Source: an uncultured Prevotella sp. (lineage in GTDB: Bacteria; Bacteroidota; Bacteroidia; Bacteroidales; Bacteroidaceae). Taken from it: 59,952 bases of DNA. Below, piece by piece: positions 42,481-51,564 of the stretch. A program made the position numbers and the translations under genes. Below the pieces are notes generated by a model. It had not been told where the DNA came from. It made no database searches and worked only from the letters and a program-made list of their open reading frames with translations. The stretch spans positions 1 through 59,952 of the forward strand of contig ONBG01000016.1 of assembly GCA_900316015.1 (NCBI GenBank), given 5' to 3'. The first letter of the stretch is position 1. Each line of letters begins with the position of its first letter.

Positions 42481-44460
42481 ATGAGAACACTGACTACTTG
42501 CCTGTTATTGTTATTAGCCTATTGTGGATATGCAAACACACTTCCGCCATTGAGTGAGAAGGACATGAGTGCCTACTTGTTGGTTTATTTTACAGACGAC
42601 TCGCACAGCCTTTTTATGGCCACCAGTGATGACGGCTATCATTTCACAGCTGTCAACAATGGGAAGCCGGTCATTTGTGGCGACAGCATTGCAGAGCAAC
42701 ATGGCATTCGTGACCCACATATTTACAGAGGTCCTGACGACGCTTTTTACATGGTTATGACCGACCTTCATATATACGGGAAGGAGAAAGGATTCAGGAC
42801 AACGCGATGGGAGCGCCCCGACAAATATGATTGGGGAAACAACAGGGGGATCGTCATGATGCGATCGGATGACCTGATCCACTGGACCCATCATGTAGCC
42901 CGCATTGACAAGCTGTTCCCAAAAGAGTTCGGGAACCTGGGATGTGCATGGGCGCCAGAAACCATCTATGATCCTGAAGCCAGGAAGATGATGGTGTATT
43001 TTACGATACGACCGACGGGAAAAGACGGGACAGGGAGCAAGACCAAGTTGTTCTATGCATATGCCGACGATCAGTTCACAACCTTGACCACGGTTCCGAA
43101 GCTTTTATTCGACTTTCCTGACCCCAAGGTGCAGGTTCTGGATGCTGACATCTGCCCAATCCCAGGTGGCAGGTATATGATGACTTATGTGGCACAAGAG
43201 AACCCAGGTGGTATCAGAGTTGCTTTTTCCAACCATGTCAACAGAGGATACCAATATCAAGAGGGACAGATTGACAACGAGGCTACAGGATGTGAGGCTC
43301 CTAACACCTGGAAACGTATTGGCGAGGACAAATGGGTTACCATGTACGATATTTATAGCATCAAGCCTCATAACTTTGGGTTTGTCGAGACATCTGACTT
43401 CAAGACTTGGAAGCCATTGGGGCATTTTAATGAGGGATTCATGAAAGCCCATCACTTGGGCATCCAAAAACATGGGGCAGTCATTCAACTGACGAGAGCC
43501 GAGGTCGACCGACTAAAAGATTACTGGTCGGGCAAGAAAGAGCGACAGGAGCCTATGGTCCGCACACTTCCCATCGACTCCATCAGGTTGAGCGACCCTG
43601 CGATCCTTGCCGACTCAGCCTCTCAGATGTACTATATGACAGGTACTGGAGGAATGATGTACATGAGCCGCGACCTGAAAATGTGGACCGGACCTTACCA
43701 AGTTACCAAGACCGACCCTTACTGCTGGATGGGTGCCCATCCCGATATTTGGGCAGCAGAAATCCATCAGTACAAAGGCAAATACTATTATTTCGCGACC
43801 TTCACCAACCATGACATCAAGATTGACACAGTTCGGGGAAATGTCATTCCTCGCCGCGCTTGCCATATCTTGGTCAGTGACAAGCCCTACGGTCCATACG
43901 TACCTATGAAAGACCCCATTTATTTGCCTATTGGCAAACCGACTCTCGATGGAACATTCTGGGTTGACAAAGACGGGAAACCCTATATGGTCTATTGCGG
44001 GGAATGGTTACAAAACTGGAACGGGACCATCGAGAAGATTCCATTGAAGCCAGATCTTAGTGGGACGGACGGAGAGGCAAAAGTGCTCTTCCGATCCAGT
44101 GACAGCAAATGGAGCAGGGAGAAAATAGATGGAAAGGTAAGAACCAGCAGGGTGACAGATGGACCTTACTTGTTCCGCACAGCGACTGGACGATTAGGCA
44201 TGATCTGGTCCAGTTGGATCTATGACAGCTATACAATGGGAGTCGCCTATTCCAAGAGCGGCACTCTCGACGGTCCCTGGATACAAGAAAAGAGCCCTCT
44301 CACCCCACCTAATTATGGGCATGGAATGATCTTCAAGACATTGGAAGGACAATGGATGCTTTCTATACACAGCCATCAAAGCGTTGACGGAAAGACGATC
44401 CGGATCCCTCACTTGTTCAAAGTGGACTTGTCGGGCGACAAGCTCAAGATCGTCCCATAA
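42481..44460 (+). CDS. Tandem GH43-type glycoside hydrolase, secreted
   Basis: The 659-residue protein has a signal peptide (about 1-18) and two five-bladed propellers of the GH43/GH117-like clan. The first spans about 25-330 (GIRDPHIYRGPDDAFYMVMTD, GCAWAPETIYD, DADICPIPGG). The second spans about 365-655 (IRLSDPAILADSASQMYYMTG, DIWAAEIHQYKGKYYYFAT, TDGPYLFRTATGRLGMIWSS). The Asp of SDPAI and the Glu-containing loops match catalytic positions of GH43, which cleaves arabinose, xylose or galactose side chains. The two halves may act on different bonds or one may only bind. It is a single gene divergent from infC. Confidence 0.88.
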   Translation: MRTLTTCLLLLLAYCGYANTLPPLSEKDMSAYLLVYFTDDSHSLFMATSDDGYHFTAVNNGKPVICGDSIAEQHGIRDPHIYRGPDDAFYMVMTDLHIYGKEKGFRTTRWERPDKYDWGNNRGIVMMRSDDLIHWTHHVARIDKLFPKEFGNLGCAWAPETIYDPEARKMMVYFTIRPTGKDGTGSKTKLFYAYADDQFTTLTTVPKLLFDFPDPKVQVLDADICPIPGGRYMMTYVAQENPGGIRVAFSNHVNRGYQYQEGQIDNEATGCEAPNTWKRIGEDKWVTMYDIYSIKPHNFGFVETSDFKTWKPLGHFNEGFMKAHHLGIQKHGAVIQLTRAEVDRLKDYWSGKKERQEPMVRTLPIDSIRLSDPAILADSASQMYYMTGTGGMMYMSRDLKMWTGPYQVTKTDPYCWMGAHPDIWAAEIHQYKGKYYYFATFTNHDIKIDTVRGNVIPRRACHILVSDKPYGPYVPMKDPIYLPIGKPTLDGTFWVDKDGKPYMVYCGEWLQNWNGTIEKIPLKPDLSGTDGEAKVLFRSSDSKWSREKIDGKVRTSRVTDGPYLFRTATGRLGMIWSSWIYDSYTMGVAYSKSGTLDGPWIQEKSPLTPPNYGHGMIFKTLEGQWMLSIHSHQSVDGKTIRIPHLFKVDLSGDKLKIVP

Positions 44461-44661
44461 AAGGTGGGTCCCTCATCTTGATAAGTTCTCACATATAGAG
44501 CAAAAACGAACAGGAGATCCCCTAACAATTCCTGATTTTCCCTAAATCCTGGAGGATAGGACATATTCTATATCACGGCAATAATGTTCACTTTGTCCAA
44601 AAGTTCCCAAAACGAGCACTAACCAAAACGAAAAGAATACTAATATTCCTCCAGAAAGTAC

Positions 44662-44669
44662 TACTTTTG
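44662..44669 (+). promoter_or_regulatory. Promoter -7 element before the araC-like gene
   Basis: TACTTTTG fits the consensus, 32 bases before the ATG. It is the only candidate promoter recognised for the twelve-gene run that follows. The 240-base gap upstream holds nothing else recognised. Confidence 0.5.
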
Positions 44670-44701
44670 TGCCATAATTAGTCAAAAGTATATCGGTTTA
44701 T

Positions 44702-45643
44702 ATGTCAGAATCAATCAATTTGGAGAGAATAACCTTGGATTCGGTGCAACAGGCGGATGCAAGACTGTTGTATTCGGATGATGATTTTGTCGTCATGAAC
44801 GACTTCAAGGACATTTCCACGTTCAGAGGAGCTCACGTGAGTTCTTATGTGATCCTATTTTGCAAGAAAGGCAAGACATCCTTTACTTACAATCACCACG
44901 AAGACCATATCACGAAAGGGGAATGTTTTGTCTTCGTGCCGGGAAGTATCATAACGGACATCATGATGTCCGTGGATTTCGAGGGCATTGGCGTATTCCT
45001 GACCCAGCGTCTCCTACAGGGATTGCTCCATAATGACATTAATATATGGAACAAGGTGCTGTATGTGGAGAAACAAAACAAATTCGTTGCGTTCAAAAGC
45101 CATGGCGACAACATTCCTGACTATGGAAAATATTGGAAAATAGCTGATGAAAACAACAACCGCCCTTTTGCCAAGCAGATCACCCTCTCCATTATCCATA
45201 CTTTCTTGTTGGAGATGTGCAGTATCTTTGTCGACAACGAAGAAAAACGTGGCGTAAAATTCTCCCAGGAGGATCATGCCATGGGGAAACAGAGCCAGGT
45301 GATCTTCCGCCGCTTCGTAGCCCTTCTCCAACAAGAGAAGGTCAAAAGACACCCTGTCCCCTATTATGCAGGATTGCTGAACATTTCTGCCAAATACCTG
45401 ACGACAATTGTCAGGAAGGAAAGCGGGAAATCGGTGAGGAATTGGATCTGCGAGGCGGTTGACTCCGACATCACTTATTATCTCTTCAATACCAATGCGT
45501 CCATCAAGGAAATCAGTTCCACTTTGGGATTTCCCAACTTGTCTTTTTTCGGGAAATATGTAAAGGATCATTTCGGTCATTCCCCAAGAGTATTGAGAAT
45601 GCAGGCAAAAATAAACAAAAGGAAATCCAATGGGACAGTATAA
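44702..45643 (+). CDS. AraC family transcriptional regulator
   Basis: The 313-residue protein has an N-terminal cupin-like sensor part (residues 20-140, including HITKGECFVFVPGSI) and a C-terminal AraC DNA-binding domain (about 205-305) with two helix-turn-helix units: YYAGLLNISAKYLTTIVRKES and ASIKEISSTLGFPNLSFFGKYVKDHFGHSPRVLR. Its stop overlaps the next gene by 14 bases, so it seems to be transcribed with the lipid-pathway genes and is a good candidate for their regulator. The inducer is not known. Confidence 0.92.
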   Translation: MSESINLERITLDSVQQADARLLYSDDDFVVMNDFKDISTFRGAHVSSYVILFCKKGKTSFTYNHHEDHITKGECFVFVPGSIITDIMMSVDFEGIGVFLTQRLLQGLLHNDINIWNKVLYVEKQNKFVAFKSHGDNIPDYGKYWKIADENNNRPFAKQITLSIIHTFLLEMCSIFVDNEEKRGVKFSQEDHAMGKQSQVIFRRFVALLQQEKVKRHPVPYYAGLLNISAKYLTTIVRKESGKSVRNWICEAVDSDITYYLFNTNASIKEISSTLGFPNLSFFGKYVKDHFGHSPRVLRMQAKINKRKSNGTV

Positions 45644-46781
45644 GATCAAGAAGGTTGATACAAGCAAGGAGCTAAAAGAGTTTATCCGCCTCCCGGAACG
45701 ATTGTATCAAGGTTGTCCTTATTATGTACCAGATATGGAATCAGATATCGAAGCCATCTTCAATCCTCAAAGAAACCCTGGATTGGAGTTCTCTGACATC
45801 CAGCCGTTTATTGCCATTGATGGGAAAGGAAACACAGTAGGACGTATTGCCGGCATTATCAACCATCATGCTAACGAGAGATGGAAGGTGAATACCGTGC
45901 GATTCAGCATGATCGAGTTTATCGATGACATTGAGGTCAGCAAAGCCTTGTTGGATGCAGTGACGCAATGGGGAAAGGCAAGGGGCATGAGCAAGATCCA
46001 AGGACCCATGGGCATCTCTGACTTTGACAAGGAAGGAATGTTAGTGGAGGACTTTGATCAAACGGGATCCGAGGTCACTATCTATAACCCACCCTATTAT
46101 CCCCAGCATTTAGAGAGATTGGGATTCCAGAAAGAAGTTGACTGGATACAGTATCGAATCAATGTCCCGGAAACGGTTCCTGAGAGATATGCACATACCG
46201 CACGTTTAGTCAAGAAGTTATACGGTCTGGAAGTTCGAAAGCTCACTCGCCACCAGGTCTTGGAAGAGGGATATGGGAAACAGATTTTCGAACTACTGAA
46301 TGAGGCTTACAAACCTTTGTTCGGCTTTTCTGATCTCACTGACGGACAGGCGAGAATGTTCCTCGATAGTTACCTTCCATTTCTCAACTTGGATTTGGTC
46401 CCCGTGATCTTTGATCCAGCTGGCAAGATGGTGGGTCTGGCGATCACCATGGGCAGCATGACCGAGGCCTTTCAGAAGTCACATGGTCGACTGCTGCCGT
46501 TCGGATGGTTCCACCTTCTGAAAGCCCTAAAGTTCTCCCATGGGGATCATGCAGAACTGTTGTTGATTGCAGTGAGACCCGATTATCAGGGGATTGGCGT
46601 GACTGCCTTGATCTTTGAAGACTTGATCCCCATCTACAACCGTATGCATTACACGTGGGCTGAGACAGGGCCGCAATTGGAAAGCAATGTGAAGGAGCTG
46701 TCACAATGGAAGTCGATGACACCGAAAGGATACAAACGTAGGCGTTGCTACAGCAAGGAAATAACAGGAAACAAGAAATAA
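45630..46781 (+). CDS. GNAT-like acyltransferase, first enzyme gene of the lipid cluster
   Basis: The 383-residue protein has an N-terminal part (LKEFIRLPERLYQGCPYYVPDM) typical of a large Bacteroidota group annotated as N-acetyltransferases, and a C-terminal GNAT-like fold (ELLLIAVRPDYQGIGVTALIFEDL, with the V-RPDYQGIGV acyl-CoA loop). It could transfer an acyl chain from CoA or ACP to an amine. It overlaps the AraC gene by 14 bases and precedes the ketosynthase by 12, so it very likely works in the same pathway. The substrate is unknown. Confidence 0.75.
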   Translation: MGQYKIKKVDTSKELKEFIRLPERLYQGCPYYVPDMESDIEAIFNPQRNPGLEFSDIQPFIAIDGKGNTVGRIAGIINHHANERWKVNTVRFSMIEFIDDIEVSKALLDAVTQWGKARGMSKIQGPMGISDFDKEGMLVEDFDQTGSEVTIYNPPYYPQHLERLGFQKEVDWIQYRINVPETVPERYAHTARLVKKLYGLEVRKLTRHQVLEEGYGKQIFELLNEAYKPLFGFSDLTDGQARMFLDSYLPFLNLDLVPVIFDPAGKMVGLAITMGSMTEAFQKSHGRLLPFGWFHLLKALKFSHGDHAELLLIAVRPDYQGIGVTALIFEDLIPIYNRMHYTWAETGPQLESNVKELSQWKSMTPKGYKRRRCYSKEITGNKK

Positions 46782-46793
46782 ATATCATTCAAT

Positions 46794-48011
46794 ATGGAAA
46801 GAAGAGTTGTAATTACAGGTATGGGAATATGGTCCTGCATCGGGACGAGCCTCGAAGAGGTGCGCGATTCGTTGTACCAAGGAAAGAGCGGTATCATCTT
46901 CAGCCAAGAACGCAAAGACGCTGGATTCAGGTCGCCCTTGTGCGGAAATGTGCCCCATCCCGACCTGAAGCCGTTCGTGCCACGTGCCATGCGGCATTTC
47001 ATGCCAGAAGAGGCGCAATATGCTTATATGGCGACCAAGGCTGCTTTGGAACACGCACATATAGACCAGGATTATCTCAATGCGAATGAAGTCGGCATCA
47101 TCTATGGCAATGATTCCGTTGCCGAAGCGACCATGGATGCCATGGACCGCTTCCGGGAAGCGAAGAGTACGGTAGCCTGTGGGAGTGGTGCCATCTTCCA
47201 AACCATGAATTCGACCATTACGATGAACTTAGCATGCTTATTCCGCCTCAGGGGTATCAACATGACAGATTCTTCTGCCTGTGCCTCTGGTTCACAAGCC
47301 ATCGGTCTCGGTGTCTTACTCATTCGCGACGGATTACAGGATTGTGTCATCTGCGGAGGTGCAGAGGAAAATAATATGTATGGAATGGCATCCTTCGACG
47401 GGCTACAAACCTTTTCTGCCCAAGAGGACCCGACAAAGGCAAGCCGTCCTTTCGACCGCGACCGCGACGGGCTCGTCCCCAGCGGAGGGGCAGCAACGGT
47501 TATTTTGGAGAGCTATGAACATGCCATCAAACGGGGGGCTCCCATCATCGCTGAGGTGGTAGGCTGGGGATTCTCGGGCAATGGCGATCATATCTCTACC
47601 CCTAACGTGGAAGGACCTGCGCACTCTCTGGAACGATGCCTGCAATGGGGGCATATCCAGCCTCAGCAGATCGGTTACGTCAATGCACATGCCACCTCTA
47701 CGAAAGCTGGGGACGGTAGGGAAGCTTTAGCCATCGCTCGCATTTTCGGCGACTATAGGGTGCCCGTTACCTCTACCAAAAGTCAGACAGGACATGAGAT
47801 GTGGATGGCTGGTGCCAGCGAGATCATTTATTCCATCCTGATGATGAAGAATGACTTCATTGCTGGAAACATTAATTTCCAGAACCCAGATGAGGACACG
47901 GCCCACATCAACGTCATTCCGGAGACCATCGACAGACATTTCGACATGTTCCTCTCCAACTCATTTGGATTCGGGGGCACCAATTCAACATTAGCAATTC
48001 AAAACATATAA
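46794..48011 (+). CDS. Beta-ketoacyl-ACP synthase, FabF-like, chain-extending
   Basis: The enzyme condenses malonyl-ACP with a growing acyl chain. In 405 residues the full triad is present: Cys163 in SSACASGSQAI, His299 in YVNAHATST and His334 in KSQTGHEMWMAGA. The C-terminal NSFGFGGTNS loop is also intact. All key residues are present, so it is not a chain-length-factor type. It is divergent from housekeeping FabF and sits beside a dedicated ACP and dehydratases, as in aryl-polyene and flexirubin clusters. Only one ketosynthase is present here, while typical aryl-polyene clusters have three. Confidence 0.9.
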   Translation: MERRVVITGMGIWSCIGTSLEEVRDSLYQGKSGIIFSQERKDAGFRSPLCGNVPHPDLKPFVPRAMRHFMPEEAQYAYMATKAALEHAHIDQDYLNANEVGIIYGNDSVAEATMDAMDRFREAKSTVACGSGAIFQTMNSTITMNLACLFRLRGINMTDSSACASGSQAIGLGVLLIRDGLQDCVICGGAEENNMYGMASFDGLQTFSAQEDPTKASRPFDRDRDGLVPSGGAATVILESYEHAIKRGAPIIAEVVGWGFSGNGDHISTPNVEGPAHSLERCLQWGHIQPQQIGYVNAHATSTKAGDGREALAIARIFGDYRVPVTSTKSQTGHEMWMAGASEIIYSILMMKNDFIAGNINFQNPDEDTAHINVIPETIDRHFDMFLSNSFGFGGTNSTLAIQNI

Positions 48012-48026
48012 ATTCAATATAAAGAA

Positions 48027-48281
48027 ATGATGACACGCGAAGAAATTATCAATGAAATCAACAAGGAAATTGTCGATGAGTATGAAATCGATCCCTCAGA
48101 GATCAAGCCGGATGCCATTGTCTATGACACGCTGCACTTAGACAGCTTGAGCCTCGTCGACCTGATCGGCATCGTACAGTACAAATTTAAGGTCCTCATC
48201 CCTACTTCCGATATCAGGACCATCAAGACGTTCAAGGATCTTTATGATTACATAGAGAGCCATCTTCCCAAAGAACAATGA
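48027..48281 (+). CDS. Acyl carrier protein of the lipid cluster
   Basis: The 84-residue acidic four-helix protein carries the phosphopantetheine attachment motif LDSLSLVDL with Ser40. It is distinct from a housekeeping ACP in its surroundings: it lies 15 bases after the ketosynthase and overlaps the first dehydratase by four bases. It would hold the growing chain. ATGs at 48027 and 48030 are both possible starts. Confidence 0.92.
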   Translation: MMTREEIINEINKEIVDEYEIDPSEIKPDAIVYDTLHLDSLSLVDLIGIVQYKFKVLIPTSDIRTIKTFKDLYDYIESHLPKEQ

Positions 48282-48685
48282 TAGAAGACATCAAGAAGTA
48301 CATCCCTCAGCGCGATCCCATGTTACATGTGGATCGACTGCTGAGCGTGGATGGGAACATCGCGACAACAGCGTTCACGGTGCGCCCGGAGAATATCCTT
48401 GTGGAAGCAGGACTGCTGACAGAGGCTGGACTGATCGAGCATATCGCACAGTCGGCATCCGCTCTTGCTGGCTACCAAGCCGTGGCAGAGGGTGCCCAGG
48501 AGCCACCTGTCGGCATGATTGGGGAGGTAAAGGATTTCCATTGCTATCGCCGTCCAGCAATCGGAGAGCGGTTGAGTACAACGATTACAATGGGACCGGA
48601 AGTCAACGGCATTACCCTGGTCATGGGAAAGACGATGAGTGGAGAAGAGGTCGTTGCAGACACGAAAATGAAAATTTCAATATAA
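48278..48685 (+). CDS. Hotdog-fold 3-hydroxyacyl-ACP dehydratase (ApeP-like)
   Basis: The 135-residue protein has a single hotdog domain: YIPQRDPMLHVDRLL opens it and LIEHIAQSASALAGY is the central helix with a conserved Glu. This matches the short dehydratases of aryl-polyene clusters, which remove water from 3-hydroxyacyl-ACP to give trans double bonds. It overlaps the ACP gene by four bases and is followed by a second, different hotdog gene one base later. Confidence 0.82.
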   Translation: MIEDIKKYIPQRDPMLHVDRLLSVDGNIATTAFTVRPENILVEAGLLTEAGLIEHIAQSASALAGYQAVAEGAQEPPVGMIGEVKDFHCYRRPAIGERLSTTITMGPEVNGITLVMGKTMSGEEVVADTKMKISI

Positions 48686-48686
48686 G

Positions 48687-49052
48687 ATGCTATTAGAAGA
48701 AAAGTACTATCGAGTGTTGGCACAGAAGAGGGATGGGCTCCATGGCGTATTCCATATAGCCCTGTTGCGCGACTGTGATGTCTATCGCGGACATTTCCCA
48801 GGTCGTCCCGTCAGTCCTGGCGTATGTAACATAGAGACCATCAAGGAGCTGACCATGGCATTGACCGGCAAGTCCTTATGCATCCAGCATATCAAGAGTT
48901 GCCGCTTCACCGCAGTAGCCTCTCCGGACATCTGCCCGGAGGTGGATGTTGAGATTACGGTCGTTCCTTCGCCTGAAGGCTATGCCGTTGCGGCAATCAT
49001 CCGCGATGCCAAAGCGACCTATCTCGAACTGAAAGGAGAAATGACAGCATGA
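48687..49052 (+). CDS. Second hotdog dehydratase, FabZ-like
   Basis: The 121-residue protein carries the FabZ-type motif YRGHFPGRPVSPGV with the catalytic His, followed by the central helix CNIETIKELTMAL. The Glu of that helix is in the expected position. FabZ enzymes dehydrate 3-hydroxyacyl-ACP. Two dehydratases in one cluster suggest a chain with several double bonds, or that one half forms a heterodimer with the other. It overlaps the exporter gene by four bases. Confidence 0.82.
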   Translation: MLLEEKYYRVLAQKRDGLHGVFHIALLRDCDVYRGHFPGRPVSPGVCNIETIKELTMALTGKSLCIQHIKSCRFTAVASPDICPEVDVEITVVPSPEGYAVAAIIRDAKATYLELKGEMTA

Positions 49053-51553
49053 CCCGAATCATTCTCAACATCTATCATTATTTCAAAGACCACAGGGTCG
49101 TCTATTGGGGCTCGTTGGTCGCCTTGTTCGCCTTCTTTGGCTATTTTGCCAGTCAGATTTACCTGGAAGAAGACCTGAACAAGCTAATGCCATCTTCCAA
49201 GAATCCAGATGGCACGACAAAGCTTGCCTTTGCGGATTTAAAGATCAAGGACAAGGTCTTCGTGCTCTTTCAAGGCAAGAAGGGTACGTCCACGGACCAT
49301 ATCGCTGCGGTCTGTGACGCGTTCGCCGATTCTCTACAAGCCGAAGATAAGGCACGTGGAAAAGGGCATCAGGAGATCGGGGATCTTTTCTACCAGTTGC
49401 CTGAGGATGCCCTATACGATGCGATCGACTATATGAGCAGCCATCTCCCTGCCTATGTCGATACCAGTGCCTATCGTCGCATCGACTCTCTGCTCACTGC
49501 CCCCCACATGCGAGCACAAATGCAACAAAACTACGATGACCTGCAAGGTGCTTTCGGGAATGAATTCCCGGAACTGATCCAGATGGACCCTATAGGAATG
49601 AGGAATATCCTGAAAGAGCAATATGGTTCTTTCCTACAGGGTGCATCCGGCAGTTACAAAACCATCGACGGGCATTTCTTTGTCCCCGACTCTACGGTCT
49701 GCGTCGCTTTCATAACGCCGAACTATGCTGCGACGAACACAGGGAAGGGTTCCGACCTCATCGTCATGCTAAACCAACAAATAAAGCAGTTCGCAAAAAC
49801 GCATCCCGACATCCATATATCCTACAGTGGTACACCCGCCAACGGCTATGACAATGCGACCACCATCAAGAAGGACCTGGTCACCACCATCGGGGGATCT
49901 CTCCTCTTGGTGCTCATTTTCCTGATGCTGTGTTTCCGCAACTGGAACACAATACCTTTGTTAGTCCTGCCAGTGGCATTCGGAACGCTCTTCGGACTTG
50001 CGCTCATGTATTTCATCAAAGGACAATTTTCGCTCCTCGCCCTCGGTATAGGGGCGATCGTCTTAGGTGTTGCCATGAGCTATGTCCTCCATGTCATGAC
50101 TCACTTCAAATATGTCAACGATCCAGAGAAGGTACTGCAGGATGAGACAAAACCTGTATTGTTAGGTTGTGTGACAACGGTGGGCTCCTTCATGGGACTG
50201 ATCTTTATCCAAACAGATTTGCTCCGGGATTTCGGACTGTTTGCCACCTTTGCCATCATCGGCACAACCCTCTTTAGCCTGACCTATCTCCCCCAAATGC
50301 TCCATCCACAAAAGAACAGAGCAAACAGGAGAGCATTCGGTTGGGTTGACAAGATCAACAACTATCCGATTGACCGCAACAAGCCCTTGCTCATCATCCT
50401 ATCACTTGCTATCATCATCTGCGTCTGTGCCTACTTCATCGGTGGCACGCAGTTTGACGCGGACATGCGCAACTTGGGATATGTCAACCCCAAGGTAAAA
50501 GCCTCGGAAAACTTGCTTCGGGAGAAAACTGCTACCGGTGACAAGACCTGGTATTTCGCCACGTCCGGAAAGACGATGGAAGAGGCAATCGGGCATTTCT
50601 CCTACATGCGTTCAGAATTGGATTCGCTGAAAAAAGCAGGTCTCGTCAAGAGCTATACGCATACCGACCAGATCTTTGTCCCCCGCAAGATACAGGAACA
50701 GCGCATCCTCGCTTGGAAACGCTTCTGGACACCAGACCGATTGGCGAAAGTCAGGCAGTTGATTGCGACCACTGCCCCTGCAGCAGGATTAGAGGCTGAT
50801 GGCTTTGAGCCTTTCTTCGACTTGACACAGGGTACTTATCAACCAGACGAACTGTACAAGGCAGGCATTCTTCCCCCTGGCTATCTCTCCACACTGATGG
50901 AACAAGATGCCCATGGCGATTACCTCTGCTTTACTTCCGTCAGGTATCAGGAGGATTCTGTCGGCACACCAGCATCACGCTATCAGAAGATTTGCGATGC
51001 CATCGCCAATAAGCCGCATCAGATGGTGCTCGACACCTGGTATTATACCACCGACACCCTAAATAAGTTGAATGCCGATTTCAACGTGCTCCAATGGGTC
51101 TCCATGTTGTTTGTCCTCATGGTACTGTTCTTCAGTTTCCATGGTAATATCCGGTATACCATCTTAGGATTCATGCCTATCCTGCTCAGTTGGCTGGTTG
51201 TATTGGGGGCGATGGTGATCTTTGGATATAAGTTCAACCTGATCAACATCATTATCTCGACATTCATCTTTGGCATAGGTGTCGATTATAGTATCTTTGT
51301 GATGAGTGGGCTCATGGGCAGCCATGAGAATCCCAAGCTTTTGGGATACCATAAGACAGCAATATTCTTCAGTGCTGTCATCCTCATCGTGACCGTCGGA
51401 TCCATGTTAGTTGCCAAGCACCCAGCCATCCAGTCCGTCGGGTTCTGTACCCTCGTAGGACTGGTCGCTGCGGTCATCATCTCCTATGTGATACAACCCG
51501 TATGTTTCAGATGGCTACAAAAGACAAAAGAAGAAAAGAGTCAACATCAGTAA
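49049..51553 (+). CDS. RND/MMPL-family lipid exporter
   Basis: The 834-residue inner-membrane protein has the RND layout: one N-terminal helix (about 18-36), a large periplasmic loop, a bundle of helices (about 265-430), a second periplasmic loop, then a last bundle (about 680-830). Both bundles hold typical segments, LLALGIGAIVLGVAMSYVLH and ISTFIFGIGVDYSIFVMSGL, the latter with the Asp used in proton relay. MMPL-like members export lipids, and one occurs in most aryl-polyene clusters with LolA. It probably moves the finished lipid across the inner membrane. Confidence 0.88.
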   Translation: MTRIILNIYHYFKDHRVVYWGSLVALFAFFGYFASQIYLEEDLNKLMPSSKNPDGTTKLAFADLKIKDKVFVLFQGKKGTSTDHIAAVCDAFADSLQAEDKARGKGHQEIGDLFYQLPEDALYDAIDYMSSHLPAYVDTSAYRRIDSLLTAPHMRAQMQQNYDDLQGAFGNEFPELIQMDPIGMRNILKEQYGSFLQGASGSYKTIDGHFFVPDSTVCVAFITPNYAATNTGKGSDLIVMLNQQIKQFAKTHPDIHISYSGTPANGYDNATTIKKDLVTTIGGSLLLVLIFLMLCFRNWNTIPLLVLPVAFGTLFGLALMYFIKGQFSLLALGIGAIVLGVAMSYVLHVMTHFKYVNDPEKVLQDETKPVLLGCVTTVGSFMGLIFIQTDLLRDFGLFATFAIIGTTLFSLTYLPQMLHPQKNRANRRAFGWVDKINNYPIDRNKPLLIILSLAIIICVCAYFIGGTQFDADMRNLGYVNPKVKASENLLREKTATGDKTWYFATSGKTMEEAIGHFSYMRSELDSLKKAGLVKSYTHTDQIFVPRKIQEQRILAWKRFWTPDRLAKVRQLIATTAPAAGLEADGFEPFFDLTQGTYQPDELYKAGILPPGYLSTLMEQDAHGDYLCFTSVRYQEDSVGTPASRYQKICDAIANKPHQMVLDTWYYTTDTLNKLNADFNVLQWVSMLFVLMVLFFSFHGNIRYTILGFMPILLSWLVVLGAMVIFGYKFNLINIIISTFIFGIGVDYSIFVMSGLMGSHENPKLLGYHKTAIFFSAVILIVTVGSMLVAKHPAIQSVGFCTLVGLVAAVIISYVIQPVCFRWLQKTKEEKSQHQ

Positions 51554-51564
51554 AGAAGAACAAT

